Assembly (NCBI GenBank): GCA_900551995.1
Contig: URXW01000001.1
Coordinates: 62,001-126,000, forward strand
Reading direction: 5' to 3'
Origin: an uncultured Eubacteriales bacterium
GTDB lineage: Bacteria; Bacillota; Clostridia; Oscillospirales; Oscillospiraceae
DNA length: 64,000 nt
In this document: positions 23,756-32,309 of the stretch, one piece after another
Numbering within the stretch: position 1 is the stretch's first letter
Layout: each line of letters opens with the position of its first letter
The notes under the pieces: generated by a model
Database searches by the model: none
What the model saw: the letters and a program-made list of their open reading frames with translations, nothing else
What the model was told of the DNA's origin: nothing
Translations under genes and position numbers: made by a program

Positions 23756-23798
23756 AAAAAATCAGGGGCCGTTTGTCCCTTTCGGGTAACGGCCCCTG
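23756..23798 (-). terminator. Intrinsic terminator within the ICE
   Basis: An 11-bp perfect GC stem (23763-23773 with 23788-23798) is followed on the minus strand by six T (23756-23761). It lies between the ArdA-like gene at 23867 and the winged-helix gene. The 68 bp between this hairpin and 23866 hold no convincing ORF. Confidence 0.8.
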
Positions 23799-23866
23799 TG
23801 GTGTTCAGGCTATTTCATTTCTTATTTCATCACCTCCGTTGCGGCGGCTGGTCTGTGGGTGGCTTT

Positions 23867-24904
23867 TCACATGGACATGGTCGGCTCCATATCCGGCTGA
23901 CTGTACTCATAGACCAGCTCTGTGCCGTTCCAGGATACGAAGCCATGCGCAGCGGCGGACAGACCCATGTTCTTCATCCTCTGGTTGGCATACCCCTCCG
24001 CATCAAAGCAGGAGGCAAGCAGCTCGTCCCTGGGGTATACGCCGTCCCGTTTCGCCAGCTCTTTTCCGAAATCGGCGAGTTCCATGTCACGGGGCATGAA
24101 GTGATAGCAGTGGAGGTTCTGTGCCAGATCCAGGGCGTAATCCAGACGGTGGCAATCCTCCAGCTCCATCACAGCCTGCCATTTATCCAGCCACTGGGGT
24201 CCTCCCTGCCCCTGTTCCGCCCAGACATAGCCGAAGTCGATGGCGTGACGGACGAGTTCCGCTGCGGAGCCGTACTGAGAGAGGATGTCCTTCAGCTGCG
24301 GGAGGCAGCAGCCCACATCCACAGCAATGCACTCGCTCAAAGACTCCACCTCCAGTGCGTCCAGCGCCAGGAGAAGCTCGTCCGGGTGTGCGGCATCCAT
24401 ATACTCGCCGGTGTCCGGGAATCCCACCCACACGCCGTCCGTATTGAAGCGGCTTGCCAGCCTGACTCGGATACCGTAGTCGCCTTTGTCGGGATTCAGC
24501 GTCGGGGCGCCATCCAGAAACGGATCGATCAGGGAGGTGACCCTGATGAAGTGCCCGTCGCAGAAGGTGTTCCCACCTTTCTGGCGGTAAGCTGCCCCCA
24601 CTTTCTCCGGGTCAAGAAATGCACGTGCCTGGGAGGCAGGGCGCTGGATCTGTTCCATGATAAATTTGCCAAGTCGGGCATCGTCCCCGGCGCCGTAGAA
24701 CAGGTCGTAGTGATCCAATTGACTGGCAATCAGCATCACATCGCAGGTCATCCTCGGCTGCTCGATCTGCATGGCCCCTCGGAACAGGAGACTTTCTTTG
24801 ACCGTCATGTTCTCGAACCGCCGCTCCAGCCAGTCGTGCTGGGACTTGGTCATTTCAAAGCCGTCCAGGAGATCAAGGAGCCGCCTGGTTTGCCGATTTG
24901 CCAT
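23867..24904 (-). CDS. ArdA-like antirestriction protein, paralogue 1
   Basis: A 345-residue acidic protein starting at ATG 24904, GGAG eight bases upstream. The C-terminal half has ALDLAQNLHCYHFMPRD followed by ELADFGKELAKR, which aligns with the A-x-NLD-x(n)-P-x(n)-G segment shared by the three other ArdA-like proteins here. The middle contains LDALEVESLSECIAVDVGCC. ArdA proteins imitate the charge and curvature of B-form DNA to block type I restriction enzymes. This copy is the most divergent of the four and the call rests partly on context. Confidence 0.55.
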   Translation of the reverse strand: MANRQTRRLLDLLDGFEMTKSQHDWLERRFENMTVKESLLFRGAMQIEQPRMTCDVMLIASQLDHYDLFYGAGDDARLGKFIMEQIQRPASQARAFLDPEKVGAAYRQKGGNTFCDGHFIRVTSLIDPFLDGAPTLNPDKGDYGIRVRLASRFNTDGVWVGFPDTGEYMDAAHPDELLLALDALEVESLSECIAVDVGCCLPQLKDILSQYGSAAELVRHAIDFGYVWAEQGQGGPQWLDKWQAVMELEDCHRLDYALDLAQNLHCYHFMPRDMELADFGKELAKRDGVYPRDELLASCFDAEGYANQRMKNMGLSAAAHGFVSWNGTELVYEYSQPDMEPTMSM

Positions 24905-26082
24905 CACATCATCTCCATTCCGGCCTTCTCTGCCTGCATTTCTTCGCTGCGGATCGGCTCGCCATCCCTGCGCTGGACCAGCCCATAGGGGGTCAGCAGT
25001 GCGTTGTTTGACGCCATGACATCCTTGCCGTAGCTGTAGAGGACAATGTGCTTTTGCAAAATAGACCGGGAATGCTCATCCACAATGAAGCGAAGCTCCT
25101 CTACGGCCACCTCCTCGGGGGTCCGCTGATCCGGCTCGATCAGGTAGTCATCCAGATTTTCCGCAATTCGGACAGCGGCAGCGATATCGTGACAATCCGC
25201 CGCAAGGATAACCGCCTTGTATGTGGAGAGGTCTCCTTGCGCGACCATCTCCTTGAAGCATTTGGCCAACTCGTTCAGTTCGTGAACATCATTGCAGTCC
25301 ATGCTTTCCAGAAGCGCGGGCATCGCGCTGTCCTCCACCTGGACAGACATTTCCGACCATGAGGCGCCTCCGTAAGCCTCCAGAACAGCGTCCAGCCGTT
25401 CCTGCGTAGCGGGCAGATCCAGGCACATCCTGTTGTCCGGCTGCTCATCGGAGTGGGAGGGACACTTGCCGACCGTCAGGCGGATGCCATATTCCGGCGC
25501 TTCGGGGATCAAGGCCAGGCTGTCATATACCTGCTTCAGCTCGTTGTGCTGCGTGACATAACCACCGTTTGCAAAGACGCCGCCCTCCTCAAATCGGGCG
25601 TTTCTGCCGAGCTTCTCAAAGTCCAGGTACTCGAAGATGGGGTCGGGGACTTTGTCAAGTGCGGGGATGAAATCATTCTCGGCGTAGAATCTGCCCAGCT
25701 GCTCATCCGTTGAGGCGTTGACCACGTGGCAGCAGTCTGTGCTGTAGGCCAGATCGATCATGGTGGCAACACTGATGGGGCCGTACTTTTTGGCCACCTC
25801 CATGTTGAACAGCCCTTCAAAGGCAGTCTTTTCTCTGCCGTTCATCTGTCCCAGACAGGTTGCCAAAGCGTTAAGCTGATAGAGATCGCATTCATGGGCC
25901 AAATGGTCTTGCAGGAAGACAAAGCCATGGTGTTCGAGGAATTCCCATCTCGGCTTTTCGCCCAGCGTCATCTGAAGCTTGTCCAGCGCATCCAGAAGGC
26001 CGTAGTAGGTAGCCGGAAGCTCCAGCTCGCACCACCGGTTCGTCTTCTCCCCGAACAGCTCCACACGAAACACTTTATCCAA
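24904..26082 (-). CDS. ArdA-like antirestriction protein, paralogue 2
   Basis: A 392-residue acidic protein. The TTG start at 26082 has GGGAGG eight bases upstream and overlaps the DUF4314 stop. The N-terminal ArdA-type domain contains [18 protein letters not shown] and [16 protein letters not shown]. The signature [17 protein letters not shown] with GGYVTQ follows (near residue 165). A second unit begins at [19 protein letters not shown] and continues with [12 protein letters not shown], so the protein is a tandem duplication. It probably inhibits host restriction during entry. Confidence 0.75.
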   Translation of the reverse strand: MDKVFRVELFGEKTNRWCELELPATYYGLLDALDKLQMTLGEKPRWEFLEHHGFVFLQDHLAHECDLYQLNALATCLGQMNGREKTAFEGLFNMEVAKKYGPISVATMIDLAYSTDCCHVVNASTDEQLGRFYAENDFIPALDKVPDPIFEYLDFEKLGRNARFEEGGVFANGGYVTQHNELKQVYDSLALIPEAPEYGIRLTVGKCPSHSDEQPDNRMCLDLPATQERLDAVLEAYGGASWSEMSVQVEDSAMPALLESMDCNDVHELNELAKCFKEMVAQGDLSTYKAVILAADCHDIAAAVRIAENLDDYLIEPDQRTPEEVAVEELRFIVDEHSRSILQKHIVLYSYGKDVMASNNALLTPYGLVQRRDGEPIRSEEMQAEKAGMEMM

Positions 26083-27172
26083 GGGTCATCCCTCCCATCG
26101 TCGTTCCATGCTCCATATCATTCGCCTCGTCCGGGGGACAAGGCTCACTCATTTTGCCGGAACTCCTCTCCCCACCGAACCCGCTGTGCCGGGCTTCGGC
26201 GGGGGCCCCGGTTTGTACATAGTCTTCCTGGTACTTGGCGGGGTCAGCGCCGGGGGCATCCCAGCCGCACATACTGCCCACCTCCATGGCCTGCCGCTGA
26301 ATGGGGCTGACTCCCAGTTTTTCGTTCAGCTCGTCCGCCAGCTCCACATTTTTCTCCTTGTCGCCGGTGTCCCAATCGGAGGGGTAGTAGCCGGTCTCGC
26401 CCCGGCGGATGCAGATGAGATCGCCGGTGGACCTGAGGGTGGAGAAGCACATCTCCGGCAGGCCGTCTGCCACTCTGGGCGCGAACTGCTCCGCCTCGGT
26501 TCGGATGTCCCAATTGTCCTCCATGCTCCACAGGTGGACATACAGCTCGTCGTCGCCGACGCAGATCTCCCGCTGTTCGAAACCCTCGCCCCAGCCATCC
26601 GAGGCCTGGCCGGAGACGTACTCCTTCAGGGTGGTCAGATCTTCCGGGGTGAGGGCGCCGACCACCCGGCACTCAGCCACGCCCCATAGCCGGCCGTTCC
26701 GCTCCTCGACGGTGAACACGGCGGATTTGACCTTCTGGTTGACGCTGTCATCCTTGCCATACCAGTGCATGATGCCGCTCTCGGCTTCTTCCGGCATCCG
26801 GTTGTTGATCAGGGCTCTGAGGATCTCGCCCTCATAGCACCGCAGCAGCCTTCCGTCCAGCGGGGTGCTGTCGTCCTCCATCTCCCCATACTCGTTGCGG
26901 GTGTAGAGATCGGCGGTCAGGGGCATATACAGCTTCAGGGTGGTGGGCTCGGGCGGCAGAACGGTGAAGCTGTCCTCACCGATGATCAGCGCCAGGGTTC
27001 TGCCGTTGTCCCACTTCATGTGGAACTGCCCAGCATCGTCGATGTAGTCCAGAGTCCCTGTGCTGCCCGGCTCCAGCGGGGCATACGGGTCTTTCATCTC
27101 TCTGAGCTTGATCCTCGAACCTGCGGGGAACTGTTCCCGCAGGAAGTCCAGCCATTCTTTTGGTGCTGACAT
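26075..27172 (-). CDS. DUF4314-domain ICE protein
   Basis: A 365-residue protein. Residues 10-72 form the DUF4314 domain ([39 protein letters not shown]). The middle is an alpha/beta region with [18 protein letters not shown] and [14 protein letters not shown]. The C-terminal tail (residues about 315-365) is low complexity and is partly encoded by a hairpin repeat shared with the methyltransferase gene. GGGAGG lies before ATG 27172. The 4314 domain looks like a small barrel; function is unknown. Confidence 0.72.
   Translation of the reverse strand: MSAPKEWLDFLREQFPAGSRIKLREMKDPYAPLEPGSTGTLDYIDDAGQFHMKWDNGRTLALIIGEDSFTVLPPEPTTLKLYMPLTADLYTRNEYGEMEDDSTPLDGRLLRCYEGEILRALINNRMPEEAESGIMHWYGKDDSVNQKVKSAVFTVEERNGRLWGVAECRVVGALTPEDLTTLKEYVSGQASDGWGEGFEQREICVGDDELYVHLWSMEDNWDIRTEAEQFAPRVADGLPEMCFSTLRSTGDLICIRRGETGYYPSDWDTGDKEKNVELADELNEKLGVSPIQRQAMEVGSMCGWDAPGADPAKYQEDYVQTGAPAEARHSGFGGERSSGKMSEPCPPDEANDMEHGTTMGGMTLG
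26145..26209 (-). repeat. 65-bp hairpin repeat, copy 2
   Basis: A second copy of the repeat at 9201-9265, same strand and same length. Both arms of the inner stem differ from copy 1 in a compensating way (CACAA/TTGTG there, CCGAA/TTCGG here), while the flanks CTCCTCTCCCCA and CGGGGGCCCC are identical. It encodes part of the low-complexity tail of the DUF4314 protein. Confidence 0.6.
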
Positions 27173-28183
27173 TTACATTCCTCCCATATTCATATTTTGG
27201 CCGGGATTGTTTTCATAGTCCGCAAGAGAATGGGGATTTTCTTCGCCATAAAGGTCGAAGAGGATGTCATCCACCTGTTTGCGGACAGCCGGGTCATCCG
27301 TCAGAGTCTCATACCGGAAACCCGTCACATCCCGATACGGCAGTTCCTGCCGGATGGCAGCCAGATAGGTTTGGGGATCGTGATACTCCCGCTGTTCCCC
27401 ATTGGCAAAGGTCGCACGCCCCACGGCCCTGTTCTGCTGGGCCATCTGCTGCTGACGCAGGTCATAGCAGTAGAGATACCCCTGGTAGTCGCCGGGAAAC
27501 GGGGTGCAGCGCAGGCAGTAGCGGTAATGCTCCGTTTCTGCGATGTAGCCATAACTCCGGCCGTCCTCGGTGATGGCCCCGCCGTTCCGATAGCAGTAGG
27601 CTCTCATCGATGCCAGGTCCTTCAACGGGCCATCGGCACGAAGGGTGTCCACCACTTCCTGAAGGTCATCCTTAAATTCCCCGGTGTTGAATTGGTCTTC
27701 GTTATGGGGCCACCAGGAATGGTGAAATCCTTTTCCGGAAGAACCGAAATCCATCCGCACATGGCCCACTGTACCGGCCTGAAGGTCCCGTTCTTCTTCC
27801 ACCTGAGAATAGAACAGGCCCGCCTCCTCACGGGAAGCGGGCCTGAGTTTATATTTGGGTGGAGTCTTCAACCCATACTGTTTGCAAAATTCCTTGAGTG
27901 TGATCTCATCGCCGAGAAAATCCAGCGCATCACCAATCTCACGGTAGTCCTGATTATCCGGAAAGGAAATCGGTTCCGGCACAACGATAGAACCAGCGTG
28001 ATTAACCACAACCAGAATTTCCAGCGTACAGGGTGAGCCCGGATCATTGTCACTGCCTCGCAGATCATATACATGCCAACCGTCCGGCACAGTGTGGGTG
28101 TCTACTCGCGCATTGGTGAACAGGGCAGGCTTCCCAAACAGCTCGATATGCTCATACTCCTCAGTCATCGCATTGACGCTCAT
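27173..28183 (-). CDS. LPD28-like ICE protein
   Basis: A 336-residue protein with GAGGTG before ATG 28183. The first 100 residues (YEHIELFGKPALFTNARVD, WHVYDLRGSDNDPGSPCTLE) match what I recall as the LPD28-type domain of large polyvalent proteins on mobile elements. The middle contains YKLRPASREEAGLFYSQ, VGHVRMDFGSSGKGFHHSWW and YGYIAETEHYRYCLRC. No enzyme motif is evident. It is in the accessory block between two ArdA-like pairs; an anti-defence role is possible by association only. Confidence 0.65.
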   Translation of the reverse strand: MSVNAMTEEYEHIELFGKPALFTNARVDTHTVPDGWHVYDLRGSDNDPGSPCTLEILVVVNHAGSIVVPEPISFPDNQDYREIGDALDFLGDEITLKEFCKQYGLKTPPKYKLRPASREEAGLFYSQVEEERDLQAGTVGHVRMDFGSSGKGFHHSWWPHNEDQFNTGEFKDDLQEVVDTLRADGPLKDLASMRAYCYRNGGAITEDGRSYGYIAETEHYRYCLRCTPFPGDYQGYLYCYDLRQQQMAQQNRAVGRATFANGEQREYHDPQTYLAAIRQELPYRDVTGFRYETLTDDPAVRKQVDDILFDLYGEENPHSLADYENNPGQNMNMGGM

Positions 28184-28229
28184 TATTTCACCTCTTTCCC
28201 CTTGGTATAGCTACACAACATACCACAGC

Positions 28230-28343
28230 TCAGCGGAAATGGCTATGGCCAAAAGGCATCTTGCCGGAAAAGTGGAGATACCCGGCGACAGCGGCTCCCA
28301 GTGCCGCCATAGATGCTATTGTGATCATTATTTTCTTCTTCAT
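28230..28343 (-). CDS. Short membrane peptide (37 residues)
   Basis: ATG 28343 is preceded by GGGAGG with a 7-nt spacer. The product starts MKKKIMITIASMAALGAAVA, then GYLHFSGKMPFGHSHFR: a basic start, one hydrophobic helix and a His-containing tail. The good binding site and clean stop support translation. It fits in the 260-bp space between the third ArdA-like gene and the LPD28-like gene. Function is unknown; it could be a small membrane modulator. Confidence 0.55.
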   Translation of the reverse strand: MKKKIMITIASMAALGAAVAGYLHFSGKMPFGHSHFR

Positions 28344-28375
28344 TCACATTCCTCCCAATCATTGGATCGTGTTGT

Positions 28376-28447
28376 TCAGGTCACCTGCATATCGAGGAGA
28401 GAATACGCCGCCAGCTTTACGCAGAGCAGTTCGGTTTCGTGGGGCAT
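28376..28447 (-). CDS. Possible 23-residue coupled peptide
   Basis: An ATG at 28447 overlaps the stop of the third ArdA-like gene (TGATG) and opens a 23-codon frame beginning MPHETELLCVKLAAYSLLDM, ending in QVT. No independent binding site is seen beyond the coupling. It could be a chance ORF in the gap upstream of the 37-residue peptide. Confidence 0.3.
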   Translation of the reverse strand: MPHETELLCVKLAAYSLLDMQVT

Positions 28448-29568
28448 CAGGAAAGCCCTTCCATCTCCATCGCCTGCGTTTCCTCAGCAAAGGGGCTGCT
28501 GCACCGGCGAATCAGGCCAAATTCCGTGCGCCGGACTCCGTCCTCCACCATGGCGTCCTCGCCCAGCTTCTCGAAATCCATATACCCGTCGATGGTATCG
28601 ATCAGTTCATCATCGGCACCGATGCGCCGAAGGACCGTTTGCCCGTATTCATAGGCGTCCTCCGGGATGCGCTCGTAGTCGTCCAGATTCATGGCATAGC
28701 GGAGCGCCTCCTGCATGGTCCCTGGCTGTTCCACAGAAAGAACCGACAGATATTTCAGCAGCTCACCATCGTCACACTGCATCCCCTCAATGGCCCAGGC
28801 CAATTCGTTTGCGTCTTCCACGCAGACCCCTGTAGTGGGAATATGCTCGTCCATATAGGGAACAGAAAACGACACTCTGGTGATTGCTGCCTCGGCAAAA
28901 CAATCGATGCCCAGTGTTCTTTTTACTCGCTCCAATTCCTCTTTCGTTGCCGGAAGGCAGACGATCGCTTGCGCCTTAGCGGAGGAGAGGTCGAGCTGGA
29001 CCTTCGACTTTTTCTCTCTGACAAGCGCATCATCCTGCTTGCGGAGCACATAGCCTGCATGGGTATAGGCGCCGCCATGGTCGGCATAGTATTCTGCGCC
29101 GATCTTCGCAAAGTCCAGGTAGGGCCAGGCGGCTTCAGGGAATCTGGGATCGCCCTGAATCTGGCCTGCAACAGCGACATAACGGCCAAGTGTCACATCT
29201 GAATTGACATTGGGAATGAGGATGTAGTCCGGCACCTGTTCCGCCACACGAATCATATCACTCAGGTCATTGATGCTGCTGCCATCCAATGCGCCGGCAT
29301 AGATGTTCCGTTCACGGGAGTCCATTTTGGCAATGATGCTGGAAAGCTGATTCAGCTGTGCAAGCTGCGTTCTGGAATCGGGGTCAAGCCCGCTGAGGTA
29401 CGACGGCAGATTAGCGATCACGCTTTTGATCTCGACGATCTCTGTTTTGCCCGTTCTGCTGGCCTCATCAAGCCGGCTGACCGCTTCTGTCATAGCGTCA
29501 TGCGATGCGGGAAAATGGAGCGGGACAATGGCCGGACTGCCGCTTCGTTTCATGAAGAGTTGGATCAT
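28447..29568 (-). CDS. ArdA-like antirestriction protein, paralogue 3
   Basis: A 373-residue acidic protein whose start overlaps the preceding stop (ATGA). It has AQLNQLSSIIAKMDSRERN, then the signature YLDFAKIGAEYYADHGGAYT with AGYVLRK (near residue 146), and later VCLPATKEELERVKRTLGID and ANELAWAIEGM. It closes with AMNLDDYERIPEDAYEYG and a second YMDFEKLGEDAMVEDG. The repeated LPAT and DFEKLG blocks show two ArdA-type units in one chain. A role as DNA-mimic inhibitor of restriction is inferred from the family. Confidence 0.72.
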   Translation of the reverse strand: MIQLFMKRSGSPAIVPLHFPASHDAMTEAVSRLDEASRTGKTEIVEIKSVIANLPSYLSGLDPDSRTQLAQLNQLSSIIAKMDSRERNIYAGALDGSSINDLSDMIRVAEQVPDYILIPNVNSDVTLGRYVAVAGQIQGDPRFPEAAWPYLDFAKIGAEYYADHGGAYTHAGYVLRKQDDALVREKKSKVQLDLSSAKAQAIVCLPATKEELERVKRTLGIDCFAEAAITRVSFSVPYMDEHIPTTGVCVEDANELAWAIEGMQCDDGELLKYLSVLSVEQPGTMQEALRYAMNLDDYERIPEDAYEYGQTVLRRIGADDELIDTIDGYMDFEKLGEDAMVEDGVRRTEFGLIRRCSSPFAEETQAMEMEGLS

Positions 29569-30764
29569 GCCATTCCCCCTATCTGAAAGTCCTGTTCCCG
29601 CTGATAGGCTTCTGCCGGGTCATCCGCCATCAGTTCCTCCAGACTCAGCGCACCCTGGTAGGCGATATAGCCGCGGTCAGTAAACACGCCGGACTCCTGA
29701 TCCATGTGCTGCAGGCCATACCGCTCGTAGTCATAGAACTCGTCCAGATTGGGGTCATACTCAAAATGACCGGATTTCTGGATCATGTATTTTCCGTATT
29801 CCGCAGGGGTATGTGCGCCGGGGGCAAATGCAAAGAGATCCAGGTTTTCCGCCAGATGCCGGATCTGACCGGCGCACTCCGGCTTGGCCATGCTGACTGC
29901 GGCCCCCAGCTTCTCACGGGCGTCATATGAAAGCTTGTCCATGACCAGCGCCAGCTCATTGAGCTCGTGTATGTTTTCGCACCGGAAGTCCAGTACCACA
30001 TCCACTTCCTCGGGAAATGAGCTTTCACTCATCCAAAGACACCTATTCTCAGGCGCAATGCCGCTGCGCTGCATGGCGCGTTCAATCTGGCCTTTGGAGG
30101 CAGGGAGGTATATCCAGGTGACATTTTGGGTGTTCTCCGGTTCCTGTCGGGAAGATATTCCGATAGCGGTCAGATCGGCCTCATAGTGATAGCAGGGCAG
30201 GTGCTTTCCATCGTAGAGCTGCGAGAGCTGCATACCGTTGTCATAGACCACACCGTAGCGGGTGATGGTTCCCTCGTTGCCCTCAATCAGCAAGATGGCG
30301 GTTTCCTCTCCGTCCAACTGCTCCAGTTCCTCCATGCTGGCACACCCGCCATGGATGTTCATGTAGTGATCACGGCCAACCTCTTTCAAATTTGTGAAGT
30401 CCGTGATCACCGTTGCCTGCTGGCAGCAAAAGGTCAGGTTGATGAGATCCTTCATGCTGGTGAGCTGCAGTTTTTCGGCCATGGCCTGAAATTGCGAAAA
30501 CTCGCCCACATCAAAGCTGTCCAGCCGCTTAGCCAGATAGTCCAGCTCGTCCAGATTGACCCTGGCACCTTCCAGCCGATACAGCACAGGCCAGGCGCTG
30601 TCGAGTGCGTCCACATGGCAGTCGGCATCCGATACATGGCCGATTTCCAGTGACTCCAACAGCGCAACGCAGTGGTCGTATTGATTTCTGGGAATGGGCA
30701 GGGGGATCGTCGCAACACCATATTCCGGGTGGTCGGCGTTGCTCAGAACTGCTTTCATGATCAA
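29565..30764 (-). CDS. ArdA-like antirestriction protein, paralogue 4
   Basis: A 399-residue acidic protein. TTG 30764 overlaps the upstream stop; ATG 30758 is two codons later. The first half contains VNLDELDYLAKRLDSFD and MKDLINLTFCCQQA. The second half has YLPASKGQIERAMQRSGI, NIHELNELALVMDKLSY, HLAENLDLFAFAPG and the signature YERYGLQHMDQESGVFTDRG with YIAY. This is the same architecture as paralogues 2 and 3. It is translationally coupled to paralogue 3. Confidence 0.72.
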   Translation of the reverse strand: MIMKAVLSNADHPEYGVATIPLPIPRNQYDHCVALLESLEIGHVSDADCHVDALDSAWPVLYRLEGARVNLDELDYLAKRLDSFDVGEFSQFQAMAEKLQLTSMKDLINLTFCCQQATVITDFTNLKEVGRDHYMNIHGGCASMEELEQLDGEETAILLIEGNEGTITRYGVVYDNGMQLSQLYDGKHLPCYHYEADLTAIGISSRQEPENTQNVTWIYLPASKGQIERAMQRSGIAPENRCLWMSESSFPEEVDVVLDFRCENIHELNELALVMDKLSYDAREKLGAAVSMAKPECAGQIRHLAENLDLFAFAPGAHTPAEYGKYMIQKSGHFEYDPNLDEFYDYERYGLQHMDQESGVFTDRGYIAYQGALSLEELMADDPAEAYQREQDFQIGGMA

Positions 30765-31456
30765 TTTGCATCACCTTTCTTTTTCTCAAAATTCAAAATC
30801 GCATCACCGTACTTGGCCAGAAGCAGAGCGCAGATAATCAGGTGGAACGCCTCATCTGTGACCAATTCGGGGGATGCGAGATCGGCAATGGTAATGTTTT
30901 GGCTGCCGGTGGAAATGGCTTTGGCCGCCTGATAAACGCTGTAAAGCTCCGGCTGGATGCCGGCCAGCCGGACGGACTGGAAATCAAATCCGCAGGCATC
31001 AAACTTCCAGATCATCCTGCGCCAGATATCGTCGTAGGCTGTCAGGAGAAACAGTGCGGCCTGGTTGCGCTGCGACAATCGGCGGCAACGTGTTCGCCAG
31101 TGCATCCAACGGCTACGGTGTTCGTCAGAATGGAAGGCTTGCAGAGGATATGGGTAGATCTCCTGTGCCAACCGTTTCCAAAGCCTCATTCTCAGCTTGC
31201 CACGGAGGCAGTCCTCAATTACTTTCGCAAGGCTGAGCGACCCGGTCTCGATTCGTTCCCCCAGGCAAGTGCATTCACACAGCGGGCAGGGATTTTCCTT
31301 TGAGTAGTTTGTGCAGTACTGGCAATCGACATCTTCAGACTGATAGTGAAATGTAGGTCGGCGTAGGCCGTGACCTCTGGGCTTGAAATGGGGCGGGGTC
31401 ATCATCATCTGCTCCATCTGGTATAAGGGGGTATCTCTCATGAAGTAGCGCGTCAT
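30761..31456 (-). CDS. Cysteine-rich ICE protein of unknown function
   Basis: A 231-residue basic protein with AAAGGAG before ATG 31456. Near residue 45 the cluster DCQYCTNYSKENPCPLCECT has paired CxxC motifs suited to zinc binding. The remainder is helical and rich in arginine and tryptophan (RMRLWKRLAQEIYPYPL, WMHWRTRCRRLSQRNQ). No enzyme motif is recognised. A zinc-stabilised nucleic-acid-binding protein is plausible. Two genes from the operon's 5' end, it could act early after transfer. Confidence 0.6.
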   Translation of the reverse strand: MTRYFMRDTPLYQMEQMMMTPPHFKPRGHGLRRPTFHYQSEDVDCQYCTNYSKENPCPLCECTCLGERIETGSLSLAKVIEDCLRGKLRMRLWKRLAQEIYPYPLQAFHSDEHRSRWMHWRTRCRRLSQRNQAALFLLTAYDDIWRRMIWKFDACGFDFQSVRLAGIQPELYSVYQAAKAISTGSQNITIADLASPELVTDEAFHLIICALLLAKYGDAILNFEKKKGDAN

Positions 31457-31482
31457 GGGTGGTGTGCTCCTTTCGGTGAAAT

Positions 31483-31520
31483 AAAAAAGCGCCGGAGTCT
31501 TATTTCTAAAACTCCGGCGC
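31483..31520 (-). terminator. Intrinsic terminator near the start of the ICE operon
   Basis: A perfect 10-bp stem (GCGCCGGAGT, 31489-31498, with ACTCCGGCGC, 31511-31520) with a 12-nt loop is followed on the minus strand by six T (31483-31488). It separates the first ICE gene from the second, only about 27 bp before the next start. Confidence 0.85.
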
Positions 31521-31528
31521 TCGGTGTA

Positions 31529-32221
31529 TTACATGGTCAGTTCCTGGCTTTGAGAATCCAAGGAGTGCTGCTCCTGCTCTCGCATGCGCTCCAGGATGTT
31601 GGGCATTCCACGTAGGATCTGTTCCTGAACACTTTTAATGCATTGTTCCTGGTCGACAGTCAAATCAACTCCGGCATCCAGTGTGTCGGTGCAGCATCGA
31701 TAGATTTCGGTGAGCTGTGCTTCGTTAAAAATCAGCTGTTTGGAGACGAGACCGGCACGGATGGCGAAGTCCTGCTTGGCTCCCGTATAGTTATCCTGAA
31801 AGTAATGGCCTTGGTTGAGACCTGTGCGGTCACAGCTCCAGTCCCATGTGACGAAATGGACGCCAAGCCGGGTGGGGTGGGCAGCCAGCACTGTGCCGTT
31901 GAAGTCGGCCAGCAGGCGGTAGTCGCCGGTCAGGCTTTGGGCCTGCAGGGGCGGAGCCTGTTCCAGCAGCGTCATGTACTCCCGCACTGTGCAGGCCAGA
32001 TCAGTGACTCGCTCACAGGCTCGTTCCCGTTCCGCCGTTGCCACATCCTCCTGCCAGTAGCGAACCCCTCCGCCCTCTGTGATCCGGCAGAGGGGGAGAC
32101 CATCCCATTCCACCGGGAGAAGATCATCCTGCTCCGGCTGCGTGGTGAAGCCTTCCCGGCCAAGCACCGTGCAAAGTTCTCGGTAAAATTGTTCTCTATC
32201 CATCTTGTTGTGATGCTCCAT
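31529..32221 (-). CDS. First gene of the ICE operon, unknown function
   Basis: A 230-residue protein starting at ATG 32221 with GGAGG eight bases upstream. The N-terminus (MDREQFYRELCTVLGREGF) precedes VRYWQEDVATAERERACERV. The middle contains YRLLADFNGTVLAAHPTRLG and FVTWDWSCDRTGLNQGHYFQ, and the C-terminus is a Gln/Glu-rich helix. It is soluble, with no recognised catalytic motif. Terminators directly before and directly after the gene mean its level may be set separately from the downstream genes. Confidence 0.6.
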   Translation of the reverse strand: MEHHNKMDREQFYRELCTVLGREGFTTQPEQDDLLPVEWDGLPLCRITEGGGVRYWQEDVATAERERACERVTDLACTVREYMTLLEQAPPLQAQSLTGDYRLLADFNGTVLAAHPTRLGVHFVTWDWSCDRTGLNQGHYFQDNYTGAKQDFAIRAGLVSKQLIFNEAQLTEIYRCCTDTLDAGVDLTVDQEQCIKSVQEQILRGMPNILERMREQEQHSLDSQSQELTM

Positions 32222-32264
32222 CAGAAAGACCTCCAGTCATTTCAATTTATACGCCCGCGCAAAT

Positions 32265-32297
32265 AAAAAAAGCCGCCACCTGAATATAGGTGACGGC
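32265..32297 (-). terminator. Leader terminator upstream of the first ICE gene
   Basis: On the minus strand GCCGTCACCT (32288-32297) pairs with AGGTGGCGGC (32272-32281), one G-U pair, then seven T (32265-32271). It lies 44 bp before the first ICE start and has no ICE gene in front of it, so it may act as an attenuator or shield the element from outside transcription. Confidence 0.8.
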
Positions 32298-32309
32298 CAC
32301 AGAACTTCA

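Noticed and set aside
23799..23866. Small ORF after GGAGGTG near 23840
   Set aside because: The frame from the nearby ATG stops after two codons, so it is not a gene; the strong binding site may be a relic.
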